Part shown: in pieces, positions 33,809 through 43,333 of the stretch
How the letters are laid out: every line of letters begins with the position of its first letter
How positions within the stretch are numbered: position 1 is the stretch's first letter
DNA from: Calothrix sp. HK-06
GTDB lineage: Bacteria; Cyanobacteriota; Cyanobacteriia; Cyanobacteriales; Nostocaceae
NCBI RefSeq assembly: GCF_001904745.1
Contig: NZ_MRCD01000001.1
Coordinates: 186,001-250,000 of the forward strand
Direction of reading: 5' to 3'
DNA length: 64,000 bases
Notes under the pieces: generated by a model
Seen by the model: only the letters and a program-made list of their open reading frames with translations
Databases searched by the model: none
Told to the model about the DNA's origin: nothing
Program-made: the position numbers and the translations under genes

Positions 33809-35236
33809 ATGATTGTTCGAGCCTTTAGCTTGGCGCCAGAATTGTTTGCGCGCAGCTTTCCTTTTCATATTATTTTAGACTGCGAATGCAAAATTTTGCA
33901 GGTTGGAGAGGTGTTGCTGCGTATTCATCCAGAGAATTTAATTGGCTGCTTTCTTGACCAACATTTCAAAATTATACGTCCTGCTATAAAGGGGGCGCCT
34001 GATTTTGCTACAATTAGCAAACAGTCGCGTTCATTATTTTTGCTAGAATCATTACATAATGGAATACAGCTAAAAGGGCAAATGATTCCTGACCAAGAAC
34101 AGGGTGTAATTTTTTTTCTATGTTCGGTTTGGGTTACAGAAACAAATGCACTTGCTAAATTTGGTCTAAAGCTAAAATATTTTGCAATTCACGACCCAAT
34201 TATTGATTTTTTATTTTTATTACAAGGTCAAAATACAGCTTTAGAAGATGCAAAAAAGCTTACTATTGAATTAACCCAAAAACAAGAGGAATTACAACAA
34301 GCACTTACAGTTCAAGAAGTATTAGCGCAGACTGCTGAAGCGCAAGCACAAAAATTAGAACAGTGTCTATTAGAATTACAGCGAACTCAATCACAGCTAA
34401 TTCAAACTGAGAAAATGTCAAGTCTAGGTCAACTAGTAGCTGGAATTGCCCATGAAATTAATAATCCAGTTAACTTTATTCAAGGTAATGTTAATTATAT
34501 AGAAGAGTATATCCAATCTTTACTTAGTTTGCTTTATTTATATCAAAAATATTTTCCATTACATCCAGAAATTGAAGAATTTACAGAAGAATTAGATTTA
34601 GAATATATAATTCAGGATTTATTCAAAATTTTGTCTTCAATGAAATTAGGAGCTATGAGAATACGCGATATTGTTTTATCACTAAGAACTTTTTCACGTC
34701 TTGATGAAGCTGAGATGAAACCTGTTGATATTCATCAAGCCCTAGATAGCACATTATTAATTTTATCACATAAATTTCAAAAGCAATTAAATTATTCTGG
34801 TATAGAGATAATTAAAGATTATGGTAATTTACCATTAGTTGAATGCTATGCTTCTGAGATAAATCAGGTATTTTTCAATATCCTTACTAATGCGATTGAC
34901 ATCTTACAAAATAATATAACTTTAGATTCAGCAAAAATTATTATTAAGACTTGTTTAGATTGTAATTTAGTTTGCGTAAGTATAAAAGATAATGGAGTTG
35001 GAATCGATGAGAAATTGCGCTCGAAAGTATTTGACCCATTTTTTACGACTAAACCAGTAGGTCAAGGGACAGGTTTAGGATTATCTATTTGTTATCAAAT
35101 CGTCGTCGATAAACATCACGGTCAGCTTGATTGTATTTCAATACCTGGGCACGGGGCAGAGTTTATCATCAAAATTCCTTTGCGCCAAAGTATTCAAGCA
35201 AACCACGTTCATTGTGTGCAAAAAGTTCTACCATAG
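33809..35236 (+). CDS. Histidine kinase with HNOB-associated (HNOBA) domain
   Basis: 475 residues from the ATG at 33809; the open frame extends back to a TTG at 33776 overlapping the H-NOX gene. The N-terminal ~165 residues (FPFHIILDCECKILQVGEVL onward) are the HNOBA/PAS-like domain that contacts H-NOX. Then come a coiled coil (about 165-215) and a kinase core with GIAHEINNPVNFIQGN (H-box), FFNILTNAIDIL (N-box), KDNGVGID and GQGTGLGLS. There is no receiver or transmembrane segment, so it is cytoplasmic. It should be inhibited or activated by NO-bound H-NOX, as in other bacteria. Confidence 0.92.
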   Translation: MIVRAFSLAPELFARSFPFHIILDCECKILQVGEVLLRIHPENLIGCFLDQHFKIIRPAIKGAPDFATISKQSRSLFLLESLHNGIQLKGQMIPDQEQGVIFFLCSVWVTETNALAKFGLKLKYFAIHDPIIDFLFLLQGQNTALEDAKKLTIELTQKQEELQQALTVQEVLAQTAEAQAQKLEQCLLELQRTQSQLIQTEKMSSLGQLVAGIAHEINNPVNFIQGNVNYIEEYIQSLLSLLYLYQKYFPLHPEIEEFTEELDLEYIIQDLFKILSSMKLGAMRIRDIVLSLRTFSRLDEAEMKPVDIHQALDSTLLILSHKFQKQLNYSGIEIIKDYGNLPLVECYASEINQVFFNILTNAIDILQNNITLDSAKIIIKTCLDCNLVCVSIKDNGVGIDEKLRSKVFDPFFTTKPVGQGTGLGLSICYQIVVDKHHGQLDCISIPGHGAEFIIKIPLRQSIQANHVHCVQKVLP

Positions 35237-35266
35237 GATATGCAACGTGTTAACTAGTGATTTGTT

Positions 35267-36334
35267 ATGTCTGTCTCGCTAAAAGGTTCTACCCAAGAAC
35301 AACCACGAAGTACTATATCTATTCCACCATTACTCGGCGCCAATGTGGACGAGTTGACGAGTTGGGTGGTTCAAGAGGGGCAACCTGCATTTCGTGGTAA
35401 GCAGTTGCATGACTGGATTTATAATAAAGGTGTGCGAACGCTAGCTGATATTTCAGCGTTTCCTAAACAATGGCGTGCAGAACTAGCTAATATTCCCATT
35501 GGACGTTCGACAGAACATTTCCGTTCGGTTGCTTCGGATGGGACAATAAAATATTTACTGCGACTTGATGATGGGCAAATAGTTGAAACGGTTGGTATCC
35601 CTTCTGATAAACGTCTCACAGTGTGCGTATCGACTCAAGTCGGTTGTCCTATGGCGTGTGACTTCTGTGCTACAGGTAAAGGTGGGTTTAAGCGTAACCT
35701 TACACGTGCAGAAATTATAGACCAAGTTTTAACGGTACAACAAGATTTTCAGCGCCGCGTTAGCAATATAGTATTTATGGGGATGGGTGAACCGCTATTA
35801 AATATAGATAATGTTTTAGGCGCCATTCATTCTATAAATAAAGATATTGGGATTGGACAGCGTAATCTTACAGTATCAACAGTTGGTATTCGTAACCGTA
35901 TTCGCCAATTTGCCCAAAACAATCTGCAAGTTACTTTAGCAGTAAGTTTACATGCTCCTAATCAAGAACTACGTACACAATTAATTCCTAGTGCCCATTC
36001 TTACCCTATTGAAGATTTACTTGCTGAGTGCCGTGAATATGTAGAAATAACTGGGCGCCGAGCTACGTTTGAATATATATTACTTGCGGAAGTGAATGAT
36101 TTGCCTGAACACGCATTGGAATTATCAAGGCGCCTGCGCGGTTTCCAAAGCCATGTAAATTTAATACCCTATAATCCGATTAGCGAAGTAGATTATCAAC
36201 GTCCGAAAACTGAACGTATTAATAATTTTGTTAAGGTTCTCAAAGATAAGCATATTGCTGTGAGTGTTCGTTATTCGCGAGGTTTGGAAGCTGATGCTGC
36301 TTGTGGGCAGTTGCGGGTTAATAAGGTTGGTTAA
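35267..36334 (+). CDS. rlmN: 23S rRNA (adenine2503-C2)/tRNA methyltransferase RlmN
   Basis: Radical SAM enzyme that methylates C2 of A2503 in 23S rRNA and A37 in some tRNAs. The [4Fe-4S] CxxxCxxC motif is in [14 protein letters not shown], the GMGEPLLN segment follows, and the second catalytic Cys is in the C-terminal [16 protein letters not shown]. Length is 355 residues. It follows the kinase by 30 bp on the same strand, but its housekeeping function makes a functional link unlikely. Confidence 0.96.
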   Translation: MSVSLKGSTQEQPRSTISIPPLLGANVDELTSWVVQEGQPAFRGKQLHDWIYNKGVRTLADISAFPKQWRAELANIPIGRSTEHFRSVASDGTIKYLLRLDDGQIVETVGIPSDKRLTVCVSTQVGCPMACDFCATGKGGFKRNLTRAEIIDQVLTVQQDFQRRVSNIVFMGMGEPLLNIDNVLGAIHSINKDIGIGQRNLTVSTVGIRNRIRQFAQNNLQVTLAVSLHAPNQELRTQLIPSAHSYPIEDLLAECREYVEITGRRATFEYILLAEVNDLPEHALELSRRLRGFQSHVNLIPYNPISEVDYQRPKTERINNFVKVLKDKHIAVSVRYSRGLEADAACGQLRVNKVG

Positions 36335-36354
36335 ATATTAATATAATTGTGTTT

Positions 36355-36382
36355 GGGACGGGCAGGATGCCCGTTCCACAAG
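36355..36382. repeat. Dispersed GGGACGGGCAGGATGCCCG inverted repeat (copy 4)
   Basis: Arms GACGGGCA and TGCCCGTT, ending CCACAAG. It sits between the convergent rlmN and NAD-dependent epimerase-like genes. Confidence 0.7.
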
Positions 36383-36409
36383 ATAATTTTGTTTAATTAG
36401 GCTTAAAAA

Positions 36410-37378
36410 TTAAGGTTGTGTCATTTCTAATAGTCCTTGTTGGCGTGAGATAACTGGTGTGTAACCGAGTTCGCGTCGTGCTTTTGTATCATCTACGGTA
36501 ACTTCAGAACCTATCATAGATAAGGCTGTTCGAGTGACTGGAGGTGAACCTTTGAGGTTTAATAAATTCCAAGCAGTCTCTAAACTCCATGCAAATTTCC
36601 AAACTAACCAATGCGGTATGCTAAGTCTTCCTGGCTTAACTCCTTGAGTTCTGACTAGCTCTGTAATAAAGCTGCGGAACTCTGCAGGTTCACCGTCGGT
36701 AATAAAGTAAATTTCACCTCCCTTTCCTCGCTCTGCTACACAAATAAGTCCTTCACACAAGTTTTTGACGTGGCAGGTAGAAATAAGATAGCGACCTCCA
36801 GATATCCAAGCAAAGTCACCATTACGCATAGCTTTGACAAAGCGTGCCATTAATGTTGTGTCTCCTTTTCCCCAGACAAAACGAGGACGAACTACCATTG
36901 TTGTGAGTTCATTTGAATTTGCTTCAACAACCTTTTTCTCTGCAATTGCTTTGGTGAGTGCGTAATAACCTAATTGTTTTGCTGGAAGAGGGTGAGTTTC
37001 AGTCGCATTGATGATTGGTTTTCCTCCTATCAAAACAGCGTCGGTGCTTACATAAACAAGGCGCCGTACACCTGTTGCTCTTGCTGCTGCAATGATTTGC
37101 TCTGTTCCATTGATATTAACTTTCTGAAAATCTTCTAAAACTCCCCAATCATCTACCTTTGCAGCTGCGTGAAAGACTACTGCACATCCTGACATTCCAG
37201 ACTTCAGTGCTTCTAAGTCATTGATATCCCCGCTTATGGGAGTGGCGCCGCAATCTCTTAAAATAGGAATTTCTGATTCCCATTTGACGAGCGCGCGTAC
37301 TTCAATACCTTGTTGAACAAGATTTGTAATTAGGTTACGTCCAACAAATCCAGAACCACCAGTTACAAAAACACGCAT
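36410..37378 (-). CDS. NAD(P)-dependent extended SDR (epimerase / 3-beta-HSD-like)
   Basis: 322 residues. The Rossmann dinucleotide motif GGSGFVGRNL is at residues 7-16, DINDLEAL and HAAAKVDDWG follow, and the catalytic YxxxK is in YYALTKAIAEKK. The family ranges from sugar-nucleotide epimerases to hydroxysteroid dehydrogenase-like oxidoreductases; this sequence resembles the latter (WVSGGRYLIS-type segment, LVWKFAWSLE in the C-terminus). The substrate is not predictable. It is a single gene, convergent with rlmN. Confidence 0.8.
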   Translation of the reverse strand: MRVFVTGGSGFVGRNLITNLVQQGIEVRALVKWESEIPILRDCGATPISGDINDLEALKSGMSGCAVVFHAAAKVDDWGVLEDFQKVNINGTEQIIAAARATGVRRLVYVSTDAVLIGGKPIINATETHPLPAKQLGYYALTKAIAEKKVVEANSNELTTMVVRPRFVWGKGDTTLMARFVKAMRNGDFAWISGGRYLISTCHVKNLCEGLICVAERGKGGEIYFITDGEPAEFRSFITELVRTQGVKPGRLSIPHWLVWKFAWSLETAWNLLNLKGSPPVTRTALSMIGSEVTVDDTKARRELGYTPVISRQQGLLEMTQP

Positions 37379-37815
37379 TATTTTATCTCCTAAAATTTAG
37401 TATGCTTACTTTTTGGGACTTACTTTTTACAATTTATTGCCACCGACTTACATGAAAGTTATTTCACGGTTATTGCTCCCCAATGCAATTAGCCGTAAAA
37501 TCAATTTAAATTCTAGAAACCCGGAATACACGTTGAAATGTTGTAATCAAAATGAATATTTGGCGTAGAAACCGGGTTTCTATATTTGAGTAGTAGGAAA
37601 TTATTCCTATATAACAACAGCTAGAATTTTGTATGAAGTTAAAGTCTATCTCAACATTACTTATTACAACCGCAGCTATTATTACAATTGCATAATTAAT
37701 ACATGTACAAATACAACAAAGTAATTGTCAATCGTCTGGAAATAGCCTTTTCCAGGCGTTGGCTATACTAAAAATTACTGAGTATTACTTTGAATCTTGT
37801 ATTTGATTGAAAAAT
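37379..37815. repeat. Intergenic region with an inverted pair of GAAACCCGG / CCGGGTTTC elements
   Basis: At 37514-37583 AGAAACCCGGAA is mirrored by GTAGAAACCGGGTTTCTA, a third dispersed family also seen near 43194 and 56320. A 20-residue ORF at 37633-37695 (MKLKSISTLLITTAAIITIA) resembles a bare signal peptide and stops at once. It may be the stub of a lost secreted protein. Confidence 0.6.
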
Positions 37816-38403
37816 ATGACGCAAAACTCCAAATTAACATCCCGTTTTGAAGCTGCATTAGTATATGCAACCCAACTTCATGCCACTCAAGTACGTAAAG
37901 GTAGCGGTATTCCTTATATCAGTCATTTATTGAGTGTGGCAGCATTGGTACTAGAAGACGGGGGTGATGAAGATGAAGCTATCGGCGCCTTGCTTCATGA
38001 TGCAGTTGAAGACCAAGGAGGCGCCAAAACTCGTGAAGAAATTCGTCTTCGTTTTGGTGATAAAGTAGTAGATATCGTGGATGGATGTACAGATGCGGAA
38101 GTAATACCAAAACCACCTTGGTTTGAACGCAAACAAAAATATATTGATAACTTACGGTATGCTTCACAATCGGTGAGACGAGTCTCGCTTGCAGATAAAT
38201 TACACAATGCACGTTCAATATTAGCAGATTGGTATAAAACAGGGGAAGCGGTTTGGAGTAAATTTAAAGGTGGCAAAGAAGGAACGCTTTGGTACTACAG
38301 CAGTTTGCTAACTATTTATAAAGAAGCTCAACCAGGTTTTTTAACTGATGAACTAGAGAGAGTAGTGACGCAGTTAGAAGAGACTAGTGGTGTGTGTAAT
38401 TAG
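37816..38403 (+). CDS. HD-domain phosphohydrolase, small alarmone hydrolase (SpoT/MESH1-like)
   Basis: 195 residues of the RelA/SpoT hydrolase-type HD domain. Visible residues are the first metal-binding His in HATQVRKGSGIPYISHLL, the HD pair in GALLHDAVEDQGG and the later ADKLHNARSIL. There is no synthetase, TGS or ACT domain, which makes it a stand-alone (p)ppGpp-hydrolase-like protein. The start is taken as the ATG at 37816; the frame reaches a TTG at 37807. Confidence 0.85.
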   Translation: MTQNSKLTSRFEAALVYATQLHATQVRKGSGIPYISHLLSVAALVLEDGGDEDEAIGALLHDAVEDQGGAKTREEIRLRFGDKVVDIVDGCTDAEVIPKPPWFERKQKYIDNLRYASQSVRRVSLADKLHNARSILADWYKTGEAVWSKFKGGKEGTLWYYSSLLTIYKEAQPGFLTDELERVVTQLEETSGVCN

Positions 38404-38609
38404 AAAGAATGCAATGAGTTCAAATTGATAGATGTTCACAAATTTTGGTTTAATTCAATAAATTAACTAATACTTTTGATGTATATGTTTAATATATAAA
38501 TATCACTACAGGCAGAGGATTAAGCTTGATATTTTTAGTCAAATAGAATGCGAGTTTAGTCAATTTTAACTGATTTTTTCACAGCAGTACACGCATAGGA
38601 AATTTAGAC

Positions 38610-39314
38610 ATGTTTTTTCATAAGAAAGACCCGATTCATACTGTAAAGATTGATGAACCAAATCCTCGTTTTGCTCAATTACTTTTAGAGCAATTTGGTG
38701 GCGCCACTGGAGAATTAACAGCAGCTTTGCAATATTGGACACAATCGTTCCACTGCGAAAATGCAGGAATTCGGGATATGCTGCAAGATATTGCATTAGA
38801 AGAGTTTGGACATTTAGAAATGGTGGGCAGAATGATTGAAGCTCATACTAAGAATGTTGACCAAACCGAAGCATATAAAAGTACTCTATTTGCGGTGCGC
38901 GGTGTGGGACCTCATTTGCTAGATAGTCAAGGTAATACTTGGACTGCCAGCTACGTTAACGAAGGTGGTGATGTAGTGCGTGATTTACGAGCTAACATTG
39001 CCGCTGAAGCTGGCGCCCGTCAAACTTATGAAGAGTTGATTAAGCTATCTACCGATGAAGGTAGTAAGAAAACATTAGTACATTTGTTGACACGAGAAAT
39101 TTCTCACACGCAGATGTTTATGAAGGCACTAGATTCTTTAGGTAAGCTAACTGACCCAATGTTTGGTAATATTCAACCTGATAATACAGTTGATATTTAC
39201 TATAATTTGTCTTCTGGGAGTCAGGAAAATGGTGTAAACCAAGATGAACGCGGTCCTTGGAACTCTGAGCCAACATTTAAGTACATCGCTGACCCAATTC
39301 AGGCTGGTTCGTAA
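38610..39314 (+). CDS. Manganese (non-heme) catalase
   Basis: Disproportionates hydrogen peroxide with a dimanganese centre. The ferritin-like four-helix ligands are visible: Glu in QFGGATGELTAALQYW, E/H in ALEEFGHLEMV, Glu in NIAAEAGARQTYEEL and His in REISHTQMF. Length is 234 residues. Filamentous cyanobacteria rely on such enzymes, as heme catalase activity is low or absent in many. There is a monocistronic layout with a 206-bp upstream region. Confidence 0.95.
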   Translation: MFFHKKDPIHTVKIDEPNPRFAQLLLEQFGGATGELTAALQYWTQSFHCENAGIRDMLQDIALEEFGHLEMVGRMIEAHTKNVDQTEAYKSTLFAVRGVGPHLLDSQGNTWTASYVNEGGDVVRDLRANIAAEAGARQTYEELIKLSTDEGSKKTLVHLLTREISHTQMFMKALDSLGKLTDPMFGNIQPDNTVDIYYNLSSGSQENGVNQDERGPWNSEPTFKYIADPIQAGS

Positions 39315-39335
39315 GTTTTTCCAATAACTTGCAAT

Positions 39336-39392
39336 TGTGGAATGGGCATCTTTGCCTGTTCCGTATTTAAGGGCGGGCAAGGATGCTCACCC
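39336..39392. repeat. Dispersed GTGGAATGGGCATC...GGGCGGGCAAGGATGC element (copy 5, imperfect)
   Basis: Two diverged half-elements in inverted arrangement between the convergent Mn-catalase and WG-repeat genes. Confidence 0.6.
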
Positions 39393-39415
39393 CTTCAGCA
39401 AAATTTTACTAAGTG

Positions 39416-40462
39416 CTAATTGGTGGGGTTCCAGATGAATTCACCTTGCTTATTGATATAACCGGCGCCACCACGGGCGTACACTAAAGCTAATTCATCT
39501 GTGAATGCGAGTGCTAAATCAAATTGCGGTGGAATAACCATTTTTCCGGTTTTGTCAATGAAGCCATATTTATTGTTGACTTTCACTGCTGCTAACCCTT
39601 GCGAGAAATTTGTGGTTTTATCATATTGTGCAGGAACTACCATTTCACCCTTCGCATTGACAAAACCCCATTTTTGCCCAACTTGAACTGCTGCTAAACC
39701 TTCGGTAAATTCCCAAGCATCGTTGAACAGAGGTTTTATAACATATTTACCTGATTGGTTAATATATCCGTATTTATCGTTTACTTGAACTGCTGCTAAA
39801 CCTTCGGTAAATCTCAAAGTGCTTTCAAACTCAGGTTGAATGACTATTTGACCATCAACATTAATATATCCCCACTTATTACCTACTTGCACAGCAGCTA
39901 GTCCTTCGTTAAAATGCAAAGCTGCTTCAAACTCCGGTTTAATTACTGTTTTACCTGTGTAATCAATATATCCCCATTTATCGTCTATTTGTACTGCTGC
40001 CATTCCATTTCTAAAAGCTAAGGCGCCATCATATTGCGGTTGAATTACAACTTTTCCTTCAGAGTTAATAAATCCGTATTTATCTTTAATTAAAACTAAT
40101 GCTACACCGTTTGCAAAAGCATATGACAAACGGTATTTTGGCGAAATTACTTTTTTACCTTTCGTATCTATATAACCATATTGTTCGCCAACTTTTACTT
40201 GTGCTAACCCATCAATAAAACCCCAAGCTAAATCATACTGTGGAGGGATGACTATTTTTCCATTTTGATTAATAAAACCGTATTTACCATTCTGGACAAT
40301 ACGATATAGTGGGGATGAAGTTTGATTATTTCTTGATAAGTAATTGGTTTTATTTTCATAGTTACTTTTGAGTGTCAATGCTGTTACTTGCTGGTCGTAG
40401 CAGCTAACATTTATGGCGCCGAAAACAGCCATATATATTGATAATGCCTTAATTTGCTTCAT
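39416..40462 (-). CDS. Secreted WG-repeat protein
   Basis: 348 residues. An N-terminal hydrophobic segment (about 5-22) acts as a signal or anchor. It is followed by nine tandem WG (KWG) repeats of ~33 residues with the core KYGFINxxGKxVIxPQYD and linker AFxxGLAAVQV. Such beta-rich repeats are thought to mediate extracellular or periplasmic interactions; no enzymatic motif is present. The nucleotide sequence of the repeats is diverged, so they are maintained at protein level and are not a recent expansion. Confidence 0.9.
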   Translation of the reverse strand: MKQIKALSIYMAVFGAINVSCYDQQVTALTLKSNYENKTNYLSRNNQTSSPLYRIVQNGKYGFINQNGKIVIPPQYDLAWGFIDGLAQVKVGEQYGYIDTKGKKVISPKYRLSYAFANGVALVLIKDKYGFINSEGKVVIQPQYDGALAFRNGMAAVQIDDKWGYIDYTGKTVIKPEFEAALHFNEGLAAVQVGNKWGYINVDGQIVIQPEFESTLRFTEGLAAVQVNDKYGYINQSGKYVIKPLFNDAWEFTEGLAAVQVGQKWGFVNAKGEMVVPAQYDKTTNFSQGLAAVKVNNKYGFIDKTGKMVIPPQFDLALAFTDELALVYARGGAGYINKQGEFIWNPTN

Positions 40463-40557
40463 AATTAATTAAACCAGTCCAGAGATACTAACAGATTGAT
40501 TATGCTTCTCAACTGTGACATGATGTGTAAAAAATTTGTTTCTCGCGGAAGAAAATT

Positions 40558-40586
40558 GGCAACGGATTATTAACGGATGTAACGGA
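40558..40586. repeat. GGATGTAAC-type short repeat tract
   Basis: GCAACGGATTATTAACGGAT followed by GTAACGG is a degenerate copy of the tract seen at 7301 and 53837, located in the 232-bp region upstream of xisH. Confidence 0.6.
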
Positions 40587-40694
40587 CGATTAATTCGTGA
40601 AAAGAGGCGCTTGACGGTACTGACTATGGTACCTTTCTACTAGTAGTTACTAACTATAGTGTAAAATTAAGATACTCCCAAACACACATAAGGT

Positions 40695-41111
40695 ATGTCA
40701 GCAAAAGATAAATTTCACGAAGTTGTGAAGTTAGCATTAGAAAAGGATGGGTGGACTATTACAGATGACCCTTTGTATATTAATGTTGGAACAGTGCAGA
40801 TGCGAATTGATTTGGGAGCAGAGAAGTTACTTGCAGCCGAAAAGGAGGGAGAAAAAATTGCTGTTGAAATCAAGAGTTTTCTAAAAGCATCAGCTATCAC
40901 TGATTTTCATGTTGCTCTTGGACAGTTTCTTAACTATCGCACTGGTCTTAGAGAAAAAGACCCAGAACGTAAGTTGTATTTGGCTGTAGATACAATGACT
41001 TATGATGATTTTTTTACACTTCCGTTTCCACAACTTCAAATCCAAGAATATAAATTAAAGATTGTAATTTATGATACTGATACTGAGGAGATTGTGAGAT
41101 GGATAAGTTAG
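40695..41111 (+). CDS. xisH: XisH-family protein (element-excision controlling factor)
   Basis: 138 residues. XisH was identified as one of two accessory proteins needed, with XisF, to excise the fdxN element in Anabaena heterocysts, and the family has a PD-(D/E)XK nuclease-like fold. The matching elements are MSAKDKFHEVVKLALEKDGW, DLGAEKLLAAEKEGEKIAVE (Asp, Glu and ExK-like positions) and VALGQFLNYR. The stop overlaps the xisI start by 13 bp. Paralogues are numerous in cyanobacteria, so a role in the element at 61.2 kb is plausible but not shown. Confidence 0.9.
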   Translation: MSAKDKFHEVVKLALEKDGWTITDDPLYINVGTVQMRIDLGAEKLLAAEKEGEKIAVEIKSFLKASAITDFHVALGQFLNYRTGLREKDPERKLYLAVDTMTYDDFFTLPFPQLQIQEYKLKIVIYDTDTEEIVRWIS

Positions 41112-41434
41112 AGAGATATAGAGAATATGTTCAAGAATTTCTGGTAACACAAGGTAGTTATAAGCCTTCTTACGGAGATGTGGAAGTAGAGCAAGTTTTC
41201 GATACTGTGCGTGACCATTATCAAATTGTCCATGTTGGCTGGGAAAATAAGCGGCGTGTATATGGCTGTTCGATACACATAGATATCAAAAATGAAAAGA
41301 TTTGGATTCAATGGAATGGAACAGAAATAGATATTGCTGATGAACTAGTTGCTATGGGAGTGCCAAAGCAAGATATTGTGATTGGTTTTCATTCTCCTTT
41401 TAAACGGCAGTTTACAGATTATGCTGTGGGTTAG
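41099..41434 (+). CDS. xisI: XisI-family protein (element-excision controlling factor)
   Basis: 111 residues matching XisI: MDKLERYREYVQEFLVTQGS, VFDTVRDHYQIVHVGW, IHIDIKNEKIWIQWNGTE and the ending GVPKQDIVIGFHSPFKRQFT. The start overlaps the 3' end of xisH, showing tight translational coupling as in most XisH/XisI pairs. In Anabaena the protein is required together with XisH for XisF-dependent excision; the biochemical function is unknown. Confidence 0.92.
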   Translation: MDKLERYREYVQEFLVTQGSYKPSYGDVEVEQVFDTVRDHYQIVHVGWENKRRVYGCSIHIDIKNEKIWIQWNGTEIDIADELVAMGVPKQDIVIGFHSPFKRQFTDYAVG

Positions 41435-41461
41435 CAGCCTTTGTTGGAAGTCTGATCGAAT

Positions 41462-41484
41462 GCACAGGCGAAGAAGGCCTGTGC
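41462..41484. terminator. Hairpin GCACAGGC / GCCTGTGC between convergent xisI and the solute-binding gene
   Basis: A perfect 8-bp stem with a 7-nt loop. There is no strong T-run, so terminator function is only suggested by position. Confidence 0.4.
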
Positions 41485-41496
41485 TACGTAATTTTA

Positions 41497-42432
41497 TTAC
41501 AAATCGTTTTTGGGAATTTCTTGATGTGACTCGATGACTAGCTGCATTGTCTCTATTGCTAAATCACGCAAGTCTTGATTGAGAAAAATGGTACCTTTGG
41601 CGCCGAATGAGCGGTCAAATATTGCTACGTTACGAGGATTACCGTTTATGACTCCTTGCATAAATTTGATTAGCGCAAAGTTCACAGAGTCCAGAAATCT
41701 CGAATTGTTCTCTGGTACCATACACGCAATACCTTCACGCGAGAAAGGACGGTCGGGTACTATCTTAAAAGCATCATGATTTTTCTGCAATTGCAGCCAC
41801 CCTTCAGAGAGAATGCCATCCGATGCAAAAGCGTCTATTTTTCCTTGTTGCAATGCTGTGTATGCTTCGTCACGACTTTTGAAGTTTACAAGCTGTGCTT
41901 TAGGTTGCACTTTACGAATTACCTGTTCGTTTGTAGTTTGCGGCAACACTCCAACCCGCTTACCTAACAATGACTCAGGCGTACCCAGTGTGCTATCTTT
42001 TTTTAGTAGTAGCTGTGTACCTGTGACGGCATAACTGACGGAAAAATCTACTAGCTTGTCACGTTCCCAGGTAAAGCTGCTAGCGTCGCACACTATATCG
42101 ACTTTACGAGTTTGAATTTGGGGGATTCGCTGTGCAGGAGTAAGTTTAACTAGTTTGAGTTGAATTTTCTTGCCTAGTTGTTTTTCCAATTGTTCCTTAA
42201 CGATTACCAGCATGTCTATTGAGTAACCCACTGACTGCCCTTTACTATCTATATAGGCAAAGGGAATTGCGTCTTTGCTAGTACCTGCTGTTAATACTCC
42301 TGTGCGCTTAACTCTTTCCATGACTGTTTCTGCTTGTGCTGGACTCGCTACAACAGTACCGCTAACCAGACTCAGTAATGTAACGGCGCCAAGAAATAGG
42401 TATTTATGTTTATGCATCCGTGTCAATGACAT
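41497..42432 (-). CDS. Amino-acid-type ABC transporter periplasmic binding protein (SBP family 3)
   Basis: 311 residues. A signal peptide (about 1-33, ending ASPAQAE) is followed by a family 3 solute-binding fold: RVKRTGVLTAGTSKDAIPFA, GYSIDMLVIVKEQL, VDIVCDASSFTWERDKLVDF and SLLGKRVGVLPQTTNEQVIR. It is closest in style to glutamate/aspartate (GltI-like) binding proteins. No permease or ATPase gene is adjacent, so it either serves a distant transporter or acts in sensing. Confidence 0.85.
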   Translation of the reverse strand: MSLTRMHKHKYLFLGAVTLLSLVSGTVVASPAQAETVMERVKRTGVLTAGTSKDAIPFAYIDSKGQSVGYSIDMLVIVKEQLEKQLGKKIQLKLVKLTPAQRIPQIQTRKVDIVCDASSFTWERDKLVDFSVSYAVTGTQLLLKKDSTLGTPESLLGKRVGVLPQTTNEQVIRKVQPKAQLVNFKSRDEAYTALQQGKIDAFASDGILSEGWLQLQKNHDAFKIVPDRPFSREGIACMVPENNSRFLDSVNFALIKFMQGVINGNPRNVAIFDRSFGAKGTIFLNQDLRDLAIETMQLVIESHQEIPKNDL

Positions 42433-43333
42433 ACTATATGCCTGTTTTTTGTTGATGATGCATTAAAATACCGCATTTTTACTCGTTTAGTACATCGCAA
42501 TCTGATACAGATTATCTAGGGTCGCTCGTGAAGGCGCCTATTTCTCTTTGGTAGTCCATCGCTTTACATATCAAGGAAACTATTGATTGATTATGCTTTT
42601 ATCAATGCACTTGCTAATACTTTTTACTGATATTTACTTATTACATGTAAATCGATTTATAAGATGTTTTAAAACTATACAGTGTTTATTCTCTTGTAGA
42701 TGTATGTTACCAAAGAAAATCAATTTAATTGTTTTTATTTCAGATTTTCATAACTTTTTCTCTTTACTTTCACATAAAAGTAATTACAATAGAGAGTTAA
42801 CAGCGGTATGAAGCATCAATAACTATTTTTAGCTCAACTGACAGGAGAGTTGCTACACAATTGGAATAGTTAGTGTTGCATGACCTAAGTGCTAGCTAAA
42901 ATTAGTCTAATTATCATTTATATGCTTCTGTATGTGTAAATATACAGAGACATTTGTTGTGTAGAACTAAATTATCTAGATAAATATTATTACGTTAATT
43001 TTCTTGAGGATGTCTGAAAAATACTCGGCTAGTAATATAGATTGTTGTAATCTCCTAAAGTTCCCATTAAAAAGGGAATTGCGTATTAAATCTCATAGTC
43101 CCCCTTGTCGGGAGTATCGCAATTGCTGCGTAGATTTTAAGTGAAAAAAAGTAGAACAGACAATTTTGGCTTGAAAAAAATCTTAAAAGATTAAAGAAAC
43201 CTGGTTTCTACGCAAAATTGTTGTTGTAATTCGGATATATCGATAAAGAAACCCGGTTTCTGGTGTGAGAGTGAGTATCAGGTTGCCGTTCCCTATTGCC
43301 AATTCCCTCAAGTATCAATAATCTAAAATAGAC
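42433..43333. other. 900-bp gene-free region upstream of hetI
   Basis: AT-rich, with only an unconvincing 74-residue hydrophobic ORF (42587-42811) of poor composition. It contains an inverted pair of the GAAACCCGGTTTC family at about 43194-43262 (GAAACCTGGTTTCTACGC then AAAGAAACCCGGTTTCTGG). The hetI promoter should lie near its right end. No RNA gene is recognised. Confidence 0.45.

Noticed and set aside
39416..40462. Regular repeats that might suggest a CRISPR array
   Set aside because: They are ~33-codon WG repeats inside an open reading frame with diverged DNA; no CRISPR array was found in the window.
42587..42811. 74-residue hydrophobic ORF upstream of hetI
   Set aside because: Low-complexity AT-rich composition, no ribosome-binding site and no recognisable motif; likely chance.
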